64,000 nt of DNA from the NCBI RefSeq assembly GCF_003026815.1, contig NZ_PYOG01000001.1, positions 124,001 through 188,000 of the forward strand, written 5' to 3'. The notes under the pieces were generated by a model. That model had not been told where the DNA came from. It saw only the letters and a program-made list of their open reading frames with translations, and made no database searches. Made by a program: the position numbers and the translations under genes. How positions within the stretch are numbered: the first letter of the stretch is position 1; each line of letters opens with the position of its first letter. Origin of the DNA: Photobacterium damselae. GTDB taxonomy: Bacteria > Pseudomonadota > Gammaproteobacteria > Enterobacterales > Vibrionaceae. Shown one piece after another: positions 56,666 to 63,991 of the stretch.

Positions 56666-58475
56666 TGTAGGATTTCTTCCTTACTCGTTCTCAATTCTGA
56701 TCTTACCTATATTTCATCATGATATGAGCTTGAACGCACTAAAGCCTTGTGATCTAATCTAAATTATTCGTCATGAGACACGGTTATGCCCAACTTCAAA
56801 ACCGATTACTCGAACCAATACATGTTTGTCCCTGTCATCATCGATGAGCAAATCATCCCTGGCACTATCGAGTATGCAATAGCCCATATCGTTGATAATC
56901 ACCTCGACCTATCACCTTTTGATGAACACTATTGCAATGACCAGAACGGAGCGGCCGCCTATCCGCCTTCCATCATGCTCAAGGTTATCTTTTATGCCTA
57001 TTCTCTCGGCATGCTATCAAGTCGACGCATTGAAAAAGCTTGTATCAACAATGTCACTTTTATGTGTTTATCTGGCGATGTCAGACCACACTTCACCACC
57101 ATCGCTGCCTTCATCGCTAAAATGAAAGACACCATTGAATCACTCTTTACTCAAGTCTTGATGATATGTGATGAACAAGGTCTTATCGGGCGTAACATGT
57201 TTGCCATTGATGGATGTAAAATCTCATCCAATGCCAGTAAAGAATGGAGTGGCACACACGATGAGCTGCAACGCAAAAAAGAGAAACTAGAACGTGCGAG
57301 TCGCCGCATTATCGAACGCCATCAAAATCAAGACGCCCTACCTAACGAGGTTATCGCACAAGACTTAAAACAAAAACAAAAGCTCGATAGCAGCACCAAT
57401 AAAATAGGTGAATTTCTCGCAAGTACTCAGGACAAGTTAGGCTCTAATAACAAGCCCATAAAAAGCAACATCACTGACAACGATAGTGCAAAAATGACCA
57501 CCTCGAAGGGCACGATTCAAGGCTATAACGGCATTGCTATCACTGATGACAAACACCAAGTCATTTTGTACAGCCAAGTATGGGGTAGTGTCGGTGAGCA
57601 GCAAACGCTCAAACCCGCAGTACTCGCTTTAAACGAACAACTGGACAAACTGCCGAATTCTGCCGAGCACACAATCAAGTTCACGGCTGACAGTGGCTTT
57701 CACAGCAAAGCCAATCTCAAATTCTTGGCTGGCACTCCGTACGATTGTTACATCGCTGACACTGCATTTCGCAGTCGCAACCCACTCTTTCAAAGCAGTG
57801 AAACCTACAAAACCGAGCAAGCAAAGAAACGTAAGAAGCGCTCCAAAACAGGCAAAACCTGTTATCCCATTACGATGTTCGAGTTTGACCAAGATACGAT
57901 GACTTGCCGCTGTCCTGCGGGGAAGATGATGCGCCTTAGCAGTAAGAATGCCGTAATTCGCGGAGAGCGAGGCGCTCAGTTTTGTGGCTACCTCAACGAC
58001 TGTCGACAGTGCACTCACCAATCTCAGTGTATGTGGAAGCCTCCAGGAAAACAGCAAGGCCGACAAGTCTTCTTTATATACAAAAACACCAAAGACTTTG
58101 ACCATATGCAAGCTATGAAAGACAAAATTGATAGCCCAGAAGGAAGGCGGCAATACAGTAAGCGCCTTTGGTGTGTTGAGCCCGTTTTCGGCAATATCAC
58201 CGTTAACAAACAGATGAATCGATTCACTCTGAGAGGTAAAGAGAAAGTCAACGCTCAATGGGCGATGTTTAGCTTGCTCCACAACATAGAAAAGCTGCGA
58301 AATTACATTCATTAGAGCGGGAAAACCCGCTAAAACCAGCCAGAACCAGCAACGACGCCTATATCTTAAATTATCACCGTAAGCACCAATGTCACGGCTC
58401 CGTATTTAAGCCAATATATACGGGAAAGTTATCAAAATATCAGGTGAAATTTGAGAAAAACCGAGAAATTCTACA
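56666..58475 (+). mobile_element. IS1182-family insertion sequence
   Basis: About 1.81 kb with imperfect terminal inverted repeats: TGTAGGATTTCT (56666-56677) and its partner TGTAGAATTTCT read inward from 58475. GCC flanks both ends and may be a 3-bp target duplication. One transposase ORF inside. It sits between an attC R' box and the start of the 392-aa cassette gene. Confidence 0.8.
56786..58315 (+). CDS. IS1182-family transposase
   Basis: 509-aa DDE transposase. N-terminal InsH-like domain (YPPSIMLKVIFYAYSLG), first catalytic Asp in MFAIDGCKISSNASKEWSGT, second Asp in FTADSGFHSKAN, Cys-rich insertion (CRCPAGK, CRQCTHQSQC) and catalytic Glu in RLWCVEPVFGNI. It appears intact, so the element may be mobile. 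Start ATG 56786 follows an upstream region lacking a strong ribosome site. Confidence 0.92.
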   Translation: MPNFKTDYSNQYMFVPVIIDEQIIPGTIEYAIAHIVDNHLDLSPFDEHYCNDQNGAAAYPPSIMLKVIFYAYSLGMLSSRRIEKACINNVTFMCLSGDVRPHFTTIAAFIAKMKDTIESLFTQVLMICDEQGLIGRNMFAIDGCKISSNASKEWSGTHDELQRKKEKLERASRRIIERHQNQDALPNEVIAQDLKQKQKLDSSTNKIGEFLASTQDKLGSNNKPIKSNITDNDSAKMTTSKGTIQGYNGIAITDDKHQVILYSQVWGSVGEQQTLKPAVLALNEQLDKLPNSAEHTIKFTADSGFHSKANLKFLAGTPYDCYIADTAFRSRNPLFQSSETYKTEQAKKRKKRSKTGKTCYPITMFEFDQDTMTCRCPAGKMMRLSSKNAVIRGERGAQFCGYLNDCRQCTHQSQCMWKPPGKQQGRQVFFIYKNTKDFDHMQAMKDKIDSPEGRRQYSKRLWCVEPVFGNITVNKQMNRFTLRGKEKVNAQWAMFSLLHNIEKLRNYIH

Positions 58476-58476
58476 G

Positions 58477-58602
58477 CCTCAACGCTCTGTTAAGGTGTGA
58501 GCAACGCAATACAGAAGTCGCCGCATACCACCTTAAACACTAGAACCAACGCATAGTGAAAATGCCACGCGTTGCGAATCACTCTTAAATGCTTTGTTAG
58601 TT
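58477..58602 (-). other. attC site of the HNH cassette (long, VCR-like)
   Basis: On the minus strand: R'' CTAACAAAGC, inner arms CAACGCG ... GCGTTG, then CACACCTTAACAGAGCGTTGAGG with R' GTTGAGG at 58483. It resembles Vibrio VCR elements (CAACGCGTGGCATTTTC core). The adjacent IS1182-like element abuts the R' end. Confidence 0.9.
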
Positions 58603-58606
58603 TTGA

Positions 58607-59323
58607 CTAGTATGACCGAGCCTTAAAGAAACGCGGGGGTTGCTTGAGCCGTTCTTTATGTTCGCGCTCAGGCATAAAAAGCATCAATGAAAACGAGAAC
58701 ACCGCTGTAAAAATTATTGCAAAGATACCAGATCCAAAAAATGGCTGAATTGAAAAGCCAAACATTCCATTTAAAAACTGCGGCGCGAGCATAAACAAAA
58801 GCATGCTACTCACAAGGCCAATCATTCCCCAACTTTTTGCGGACTCTCCCTTCTCATTAGGAGTCAAGCCATAACAAATATCCGCATGACAACCTTTGCA
58901 AAAGGTAATACCCTCCTTAACAAAGGTTTCGCAGTAGGGGCAATAATATCCATTATGAAGTAACTCTGGTGGTACATCTTGGCCTTCATACTCATACTTT
59001 GCTATAGCCTCGGCTTGATGCTTCCAACTATATAAAAGTTCTACCGGATACCTAACTACATCAACGTCAATCATTTTGGCGCAAGACTCGCATAGCCAAA
59101 TACCATTCAAAACTGATTTTCTATCCTCAGAAGATAAATCAGAATCATATCTCGGACCATTTTTCGAAGCTGCGGTGATATGACAAGCGACACCGATGTT
59201 ACTAGCTTTGGAGTGATCAGAGTTAGGTCCTGTTGTTTTGCGCCGACAATCTGGGTTAGAACAGCAATTACCAACTCGGTGCTGCAAAGCTAACTTAGTT
59301 TTTTGTATAAAATCATCTCTCAT
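58607..59323 (-). CDS. HNH-like / zinc-ribbon / two-helix membrane protein (cassette gene)
   Basis: About 238-aa protein. Residues 1-95 are an HNH-type nuclease-like domain: CSNPDCRR, then ACHITAASKNGPRYD and GIWLCESCAKMID. A zinc ribbon (YCPYCETFVKEGITFCKGC) follows at about 125-145, then two hydrophobic helices (about 170-190 and 197-218) and a basic tail. HNH-plus-membrane layouts are known from phage-defence effectors; that role is inferred. Whether the HNH His/Asn set is catalytically complete cannot be judged. I chose ATG 59323 because GGTGG lies 5-6 bases upstream; ATG 59326 is possible. The stop overlaps the attC R'' flank. Confidence 0.82.
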   Translation of the reverse strand: MRDDFIQKTKLALQHRVGNCCSNPDCRRKTTGPNSDHSKASNIGVACHITAASKNGPRYDSDLSSEDRKSVLNGIWLCESCAKMIDVDVVRYPVELLYSWKHQAEAIAKYEYEGQDVPPELLHNGYYCPYCETFVKEGITFCKGCHADICYGLTPNEKGESAKSWGMIGLVSSMLLFMLAPQFLNGMFGFSIQPFFGSGIFAIIFTAVFSFSLMLFMPEREHKERLKQPPRFFKARSY

Positions 59324-59384
59324 CATTACCACCACTGTGTTTTTATACAGACATCGAGGTTATATGATGTTAGTTTAATAGTCA

Positions 59385-59516
59385 AACTAACGCCCTGTTA
59401 GTTAAGGGGTGAGCAACGTTACCACTGAACCTAACCATATCACCTTAAACACAAAACCCAACGATGGAATGAAAAATGCCAAGCGTTGGGAATCACTCTT
59501 AAACAGTTTGTTGAAC
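59385..59516 (-). other. attC site of cassette 3 (long, VCR-like)
   Basis: R'' GTTCAAC (perfect RYYYAAC) at 59510-59516 read on the minus strand, inner arms CCAACGCTTGG / CATCGTTGG region, R' GGCGTTAGTTTGAC at 59381-59394. About 130 bases. Confidence 0.9.
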
Positions 59517-59592
59517 GAAGCCGCTGCGCGGCAGAGTGAAAACCCACAACCTCAACTACGGTAAATACACCTTTCCAAAAGGAGTATTTATC

Positions 59593-60468
59593 ATGAATAA
59601 AGCACAGCAACATCGTTCAGATTATCTTTATGAACAACACCTTACCCATCTCACCTTGCAAGGTAAACGTCCCGCTACGATTGATGCTTATAGTCGTGCG
59701 CTACGTCGCATTACCCATCAACTGGATAAATCGCCAGACACGTTAACTACCGACGATCTGAAACGGTATTTTACACAACTGATCAAAACACATTCATGGA
59801 GTACCGTGAAAATTGATCGCAATGGCTTACAGTTTTTCTTTAAGCATGTCCTTCAACGTGATTGGGAGTGGCTGAATATTGTAAAGCCACCACATGTGAA
59901 AACCTTACCTGACATTTTGACTCCAAGCGAAGTGAGCCTATTGATTAATGCTACTTCGCAACTGCGTTACCAAGTGTTTTTTCTGACCTTATATAGCCTC
60001 GGGTTACGGCTCGGTGAAGGGTTAAATCTCACAGTGGGTGATATTGATAGCCATCGTATGCTTGTCCATATTCGACAAGGCAAAGGCGGTAAAGACAGGT
60101 TCATCCCACTACCAAGGCGAACCCTGTATGCCCTGCGATATTATTGGCAAACCCACAAAAATAGTCGTTATCTTTTTCCTTCACAGTTCAATCTTAACCA
60201 TACCGTGATGGATCGCGGCGGCGTTCAAAAAGCAATGAAAGCCGTCATTAAAAGCTGCGGGATCACGAAATCTATCAGTCCTCATAATTTGCGTCATAGC
60301 TATGCCACTCACCTATTAGAACGAGGCTTAGATTTACGTTCAGTACAGCACTTATTAGGTCATAACAGTTTAAATGCTACCGCTAAATATACCCATTTAA
60401 CCGACATCTCCCGCAAAAATACGACAACAACCGTTAATCAACTCACTAATGATTTAACGCTATCATAG
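59593..60468 (+). CDS. Tyrosine recombinase (IS91-associated)
   Basis: 291-aa phage-integrase-family recombinase: SAM-like N-terminal domain (about 1-95), then the catalytic domain with R139 (GLRLGEG), K in GKGGKDR, H231-x2-R234 (HNLRHSYATHL), H257 (LLGHNS) and Y266 (AKYTHL). All six catalytic residues are visible. ATG 59593 has a strong AAGGAG; an upstream GTG-type start at 59536 is rejected. It is close to the tyrosine recombinases that accompany IS91-like transposases in Vibrio and Shewanella as I recall them, and is not an integron integrase, because the IntI-specific extra helix region is not seen. Its stop is 12 bases before the transposase start. Confidence 0.85.
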   Translation: MNKAQQHRSDYLYEQHLTHLTLQGKRPATIDAYSRALRRITHQLDKSPDTLTTDDLKRYFTQLIKTHSWSTVKIDRNGLQFFFKHVLQRDWEWLNIVKPPHVKTLPDILTPSEVSLLINATSQLRYQVFFLTLYSLGLRLGEGLNLTVGDIDSHRMLVHIRQGKGGKDRFIPLPRRTLYALRYYWQTHKNSRYLFPSQFNLNHTVMDRGGVQKAMKAVIKSCGITKSISPHNLRHSYATHLLERGLDLRSVQHLLGHNSLNATAKYTHLTDISRKNTTTTVNQLTNDLTLS

Positions 60469-60479
60469 GAACTGAACCT

Positions 60480-61538
60480 ATGACATTTCAATCATTATTG
60501 CGTGACTATTACGATGACTTTTGTGCTACGTACTCCACCCAGATCAATCACGATATACGTTATGCCATGAAAGCGATACTCACATGTCACACTGAAAAAC
60601 AAGGACATAGTCGCTGGCAATGTTCGCATTGCGAACATCAATCTGAATATGCGATGTCTTGTGGACACCGTCATTGTTCTCAGTGTCAGCACCAAGCAAC
60701 ATCCGATTGGTTAGCAAAGCAGCAACAGAAATTGTTGCCTGTTGATTACTTTATGGTGACATTCACACTGCCAGCTGAGCTTCGATATCTGGCAAAAAAG
60801 CATACCAAAGCACTCTACCAAGCCATGTTTACTGTGACAGCCAGTGTGATAAAAAGCTTCGCTAACAATGATAAACACCTTGGTAATCGCATCGGTTTTA
60901 CTTCTGTTTTACACACTCATAATCGACGTCGAGATTTACATCCTCATATTCATATGGTGATCACTGGCGGTGGCTTTGATGACAAAAAACGACAATGGAA
61001 GAACTGTAAAAATAAGTATCTCTTTAATGCGTTTGCTCTTGCGAAAGTATGGCGTGCAAGATTGTTAGCCTATCTCACCACTGAACTAAAGTGGGCGTTA
61101 CCCGATCACATCACGAAAAAGTGGGTGGTTGATTGTCGGCATGTAGGGCAAGGAAAACCTGCATTATTGTATTTATCGACATACCTTTATCGAGGGGTGA
61201 TTGCGGACAAAGACATTCTGTTTATCCATCATGATCAGGTGACATTTCGTTATAAAGAGAGTCAAACTCAAACGATGAAGACACGCACATTACCCGTATT
61301 GCAATTTCTTTGGTTGATATTGCAGCATGTGTTACCGAAAGGATTTCGTCGGGTACGTGATTATGGTTTGTTGCGAGGGCATGAAAAGAAGCGGCTTCAA
61401 GCTATCCAATTTATGTTCATGTTAGCCGGGCAACTAACGTTGCCCTCACCGAATAAAACGGTACATATAAAAGCCCAACCCTTTTGCCCCTGCTGCCAAC
61501 ATGTCATGCAATTAACAGGAATATTTCGACCCAAATAA
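60480..61538 (+). CDS. IS91-family HUH transposase
   Basis: 352-aa rolling-circle transposase. N-terminal zinc-binding region (CSHCEHQ, CGHRHCSQCQHQA), HUH motif H154-P-H-I-H158, and the tyrosine-containing segment YLSTYLYRGVIADKD that carries the nucleophile. C-terminal Cys motif CPCCQHVM. Appears full length. Rolling-circle transposition can capture adjacent DNA, which may matter inside an integron. Confidence 0.9.
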   Translation: MTFQSLLRDYYDDFCATYSTQINHDIRYAMKAILTCHTEKQGHSRWQCSHCEHQSEYAMSCGHRHCSQCQHQATSDWLAKQQQKLLPVDYFMVTFTLPAELRYLAKKHTKALYQAMFTVTASVIKSFANNDKHLGNRIGFTSVLHTHNRRRDLHPHIHMVITGGGFDDKKRQWKNCKNKYLFNAFALAKVWRARLLAYLTTELKWALPDHITKKWVVDCRHVGQGKPALLYLSTYLYRGVIADKDILFIHHDQVTFRYKESQTQTMKTRTLPVLQFLWLILQHVLPKGFRRVRDYGLLRGHEKKRLQAIQFMFMLAGQLTLPSPNKTVHIKAQPFCPCCQHVMQLTGIFRPK

Positions 61539-61710
61539 CCGACGTTCAATAATAAGGATAATGGCTTTCACGCTGCAGAACTAACGAGGATTTTATTATA
61601 AATCAGAGTGTTAAAGTTATTGGTTCACACCAAGGATAACGCTCGACTGCATTTTGTCATCCCCCTTCATGCTATTTCCAATATTTACTAATATAAGGCG
61701 GCTTGGGCTT
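61539..61710. other. Remnant of cassette 3 beyond the IS91-like element
   Basis: On the minus strand a GGGGG ribosome site and ATG (near 61661) begin a reading frame that stops after 11 codons, near the presumed element edge. This is compatible with a cassette gene interrupted by the insertion. No other gene. Confidence 0.35.
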
Positions 61711-61765
61711 GTCCAACACTTCGGATAGGTGTCGGCTTCGCGACACATATCCTTATTTGTTATAT
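61711..61765 (-). other. Short attC site of cassette 2
   Basis: About 55 bases: R'' ATATAAC, then GGATATGTGTCG ... CGACACCTATCC as a hairpin with one mismatch, then R' GTTGGAC (perfect GTTRRRY). Spacers between AAC and the stem differ by one base on the two sides, typical of attC. The R'' flank AATTAATATAAC is complementary to the cassette's first bases at 62508-62518. Confidence 0.8.
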
Positions 61766-61771
61766 TAATTG

Positions 61772-62485
61772 TCACACGCCAAACTTTTCTAGCGTATTTC
61801 CTATTTTTTCTGTAGTTTCAAAGCAAACTTTTGCCAATAGCTTACCATCGTCTGTCAAAGAGTATTCAAGCGCTAACCCTTGATTAAATATAGCATCCCC
61901 AAGCTCAGACATAGTGTAACCTTGAGAGAATTTCTGAGGCTTTTTGATTGAAATTTCCATTAATCCATTTGCTGTATATATAGATTTTAGTTGATCTGAG
62001 AGTGCATTGTGTTCATAAACTTCTTTTAGTTTCTGTAAATCATCAATAAACACATTATTAACAACACTTGAAAGACGCAAAAATTGCTGAGTTGTGATTT
62101 CACAAAATGCACACGCTACAAATAATTTACCAATTAGTTTAGGCTTGAGGTTATCATCTGATTTATCAACCAGATCTAGTAATAAAAGCCCTGCTTCATC
62201 ACCCCCCCCCTTACTTCGGGAAATTTCATCCATTACTTTAGCTTTATCTTCTAAACGCAAGTTCTGAATTTCATAGAAAAAGTTGTATATCTTTCGTGCG
62301 GAAATTTCGCCTTGAATAGTATTTAAGGCATTGTAGCCTTTAAACAACAAACCAAATATTGGTAATGATTCCAAACTACTTGCAAGCTCAGACAAAATAA
62401 TATCTGAAATATCTGCTAATAAATCTAATGGCTTTTCAGACTTTACAGTCTTTGACATCGCAGAACCAAGTGTCATTTTAGTCAT
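61772..62485 (-). CDS. Cassette-encoded 237-aa protein with G9 tract
   Basis: Not recognised as a named family. Residues about 38-80 (LPIFGLLFKGYNALNTIQGE, ARKIYNFFYEIQ) resemble a pattern I know from bacterial proteins of unknown function: an I-P-x-x-G-x-x-x-K segment, then a K-x-x-x-F-x-x-x-L helix. The rest is predicted helical and acidic. Nine consecutive G (C at 62202-62210) encode Lys-Gly-Gly-Gly at about residues 91-95; a one-base slip would truncate the protein. Good ribosome site GAGA. Followed directly by a short attC. Confidence 0.68.
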   Translation of the reverse strand: MTKMTLGSAMSKTVKSEKPLDLLADISDIILSELASSLESLPIFGLLFKGYNALNTIQGEISARKIYNFFYEIQNLRLEDKAKVMDEISRSKGGGDEAGLLLLDLVDKSDDNLKPKLIGKLFVACAFCEITTQQFLRLSSVVNNVFIDDLQKLKEVYEHNALSDQLKSIYTANGLMEISIKKPQKFSQGYTMSELGDAIFNQGLALEYSLTDDGKLLAKVCFETTEKIGNTLEKFGV

Positions 62486-62512
62486 ATAGTTTCTCTACAC
62501 TTTTTTGAATTA

Positions 62513-62626
62513 ATATAATGCCCTGTTACGGTGTGAGCAACGCAATACCAAAGCCGCCGCATACCTCACTAAACGCATAGTAAAAATTCCACGCGTTGCG
62601 AATCACTCTTAAACAGATTGTTAGGT
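62513..62626 (-). other. attC site of cassette 1 (long, VCR-like)
   Basis: R'' CACCTAAC, inner CAACGCGTGG ... region, CACACCGTAACAGGGCATTA with R' slightly degenerate (ATTATAT instead of GTTRRRY). Same core as the sites at 58477 and 59385. Confidence 0.9.
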
Positions 62627-62644
62627 GCTAATTGCCCGCACTAA

Positions 62645-63517
62645 CTAGTTCAATCGTGCAGGTTGAACTGCTTGAACCAAAGCTTGTATATCGACATTGT
62701 TTAAACCACCTTTTTTTGCCTTATTGTTCAAATAAGTGCCAAACTTCTCGGTGACATAAATGTCGTCCATCCAGCGACGGAACTCACCCAACGCCTCAAC
62801 AGGGTAAATCCATGCCATTGGATCTTTTTGGGGAAAATCTTCCGGAAATACGTGCAGGTGTTTTCGACGAAGACCGTATTTTTCATCAAAGCTATTACCA
62901 CACCAATGCTTGCCCCATGCCATACCAACGCTTATATCTGGCATCGTATTACTGTCAAAAGGCATACCACCTCTAATACCGGAGATTACTAAGTTAGCAA
63001 TCTCAGAGAAAGCACTGAAGTAACCTGACGGTAACTCGTTAAGTGTTATACGCTCGTGAAAAGTTTTCCAATATTGTGGCAGCGAGTCTTCAGGGTTGTA
63101 GCCTGTGCGTTCATAAATGAATGTACGAAGAGTTAGTTTGGCAAGACTACGATAATTACGTGTGGCCTGTTCCTGTGGTGTTTGAGACTCGAACGCATAG
63201 TATTCAAGTATTGCCATGCAATTGACATCGTTGATTGCATGGTAAGTCTTCCCATCGACGGTAATTGGAACATATAAACTACTTGGGTCGCCACCTTGAT
63301 CCAGAATCAGCTGCTCAATAGCCTGACCACGAGGCTTAAAGCGCAAATCTGCTTCCCAATCTTTTACAAGAGTGATTATTACGCTTGGTGCGACACCACA
63401 TAAGGCTGCCAAACCACGAGCACCAAGATACGGAGTGCCGTTGTTCATTACACCCATTTCAATGCCATCAGGAGCAGTATGTTTTACTGAAGATAGTTGA
63501 AGGTTGTATTGTTCCAT
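62645..63517 (-). CDS. First-cassette protein, P63C-like domain
   Basis: 290-aa protein. The first half (YLGARGLAALCGVAPSVI, YRSLAKLTLRTFIYERTGY) resembles phage antirepressor-like DNA-binding sequence. The second half (LPQYWKTFHERI, YGLRRKHLHVFPEDFPQKDP, YPVEALGEFRRWMDDIY) resembles the P63C domain found in phage- and plasmid-borne proteins. The match is from memory and moderate. The start has AAGGA. Being next to the attI side, it should be the best expressed cassette gene. It may be phage-derived or phage-related. Confidence 0.65.
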   Translation of the reverse strand: MEQYNLQLSSVKHTAPDGIEMGVMNNGTPYLGARGLAALCGVAPSVIITLVKDWEADLRFKPRGQAIEQLILDQGGDPSSLYVPITVDGKTYHAINDVNCMAILEYYAFESQTPQEQATRNYRSLAKLTLRTFIYERTGYNPEDSLPQYWKTFHERITLNELPSGYFSAFSEIANLVISGIRGGMPFDSNTMPDISVGMAWGKHWCGNSFDEKYGLRRKHLHVFPEDFPQKDPMAWIYPVEALGEFRRWMDDIYVTEKFGTYLNNKAKKGGLNNVDIQALVQAVQPARLN

Positions 63518-63589
63518 TTAAAATCCTTGCGATTAGATACCCATTTTTTACATGGGGTCTTATATGCAAGAAAACAAGTATGAAGTACG

Positions 63590-63612
63590 ATGTTTTTAGC
63601 ACCTAACAGTAT
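63590..63612 (-). other. Probable attI / first-cassette junction
   Basis: On the minus strand the core GTTAGGT (perfect GTTRRRY) begins at 63607 with flank GTTAGGTGCTAA, repeated exactly in complementary form at the R'' of this cassette's attC. No attC precedes it at higher coordinates, which fits attI of the integron platform. Confidence 0.7.
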
Positions 63613-63825
63613 ATTAATAAGCATTCTTACTTTCGCGCAAAAATACACGCATAAACAACCTTTATCATACTAGATATAATCTATATATATCATGAAGTTG
63701 ATAACAATTTTTCACGCCTGACGCTCAATAAGAGGGTGTGATAAGTAAGAAATGTATTTAATCAGTCTTATTAAATACAAACTGAAATGTTAAATGATAT
63801 AATTTTCAATTGATTATGATTCCAC

Positions 63826-63865
63826 TTCTGTTTTTAACAAGAAATATTTCTTATTAAAAACAGAA
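63826..63865. repeat. 40-bp near-perfect palindrome
   Basis: Arms of 20 bases (TTCTGTTTTTAACAAGAAAT and its complement) with one mismatched pair and no loop. It lies between the attI junction and the LexA box; purpose unknown. Confidence 0.8.
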
Positions 63866-63898
63866 CTAAAGCGATAAAATCACCACGTTTCATTATAA

Positions 63899-63914
63899 CT
63901 GTTCATATAAACAG
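63899..63914. promoter_or_regulatory. LexA (SOS) box
   Basis: CTGTTCATATAAACAG matches CTGT-N8-ACAG, with AA before and TA after as in strong SOS boxes. It is 78 bp upstream of a GTG start at the right edge. SOS control of intI by LexA is established for integrons. Confidence 0.75.
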
Positions 63915-63991
63915 TAAATAAAACTAATCCAAAACCACGTTAATAAAAAATGAATGAGTATTTGATCTAACAAGTTTTGGGGCAAAAACGA

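Larger units (their letters stand above)
59517..61640 (+). mobile_element. IS91-like element with tyrosine recombinase (ends approximate)
   Basis: Two plus-strand genes, a tyrosine recombinase followed by an HUH transposase, placed antisense to the cassettes. IS91-family elements use GAAC or CAAG target tetranucleotides and lack inverted ends, so borders cannot be fixed by repeats. GAAC lies at 59513-59516 and CAAG at about 61636-61639; both are candidate edges. Confidence 0.75.
55460..63607 (-). mobile_element. Chromosomal integron cassette array (five cassettes, disturbed by two insertion elements)
   Basis: Minus-strand genes each followed by an attC site. Boundaries are supported by complementarity of cassette starts with their R'' flanks: cassette 1 (62620-63606) shares GTTAGGTGCTAA with its R'' over 12 bases; cassette 2 (61759-62518) pairs TTATATTAATT; cassette 4 (58596-59390) pairs GTTAGTTTGAC. 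Cassette 3 (59510-61716) is filled by an IS91-like element. Cassette 5 carries an IS1182-like element near its start and lacks a recognisable attC of its own. Confidence 0.88.

Noticed and set aside
57629-58312. Long minus-strand ORF of 227 codons inside the IS1182-like element
   Set aside because: Fully antisense to the transposase, with no family motifs; it is a shadow of the coding strand.
59593-60468. Tyrosine recombinase as the integron integrase intI
   Set aside because: It lies inside a cassette, is coupled to an HUH transposase and lacks the IntI-specific extra region; the true intI is expected to the right of the window.
58477-62626. Repeated ~125-bp elements that might be taken for a CRISPR array
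   Set aside because: The copies are far apart, each follows a single gene, and they have attC R'/R'' boxes; no spacer-repeat periodicity exists.
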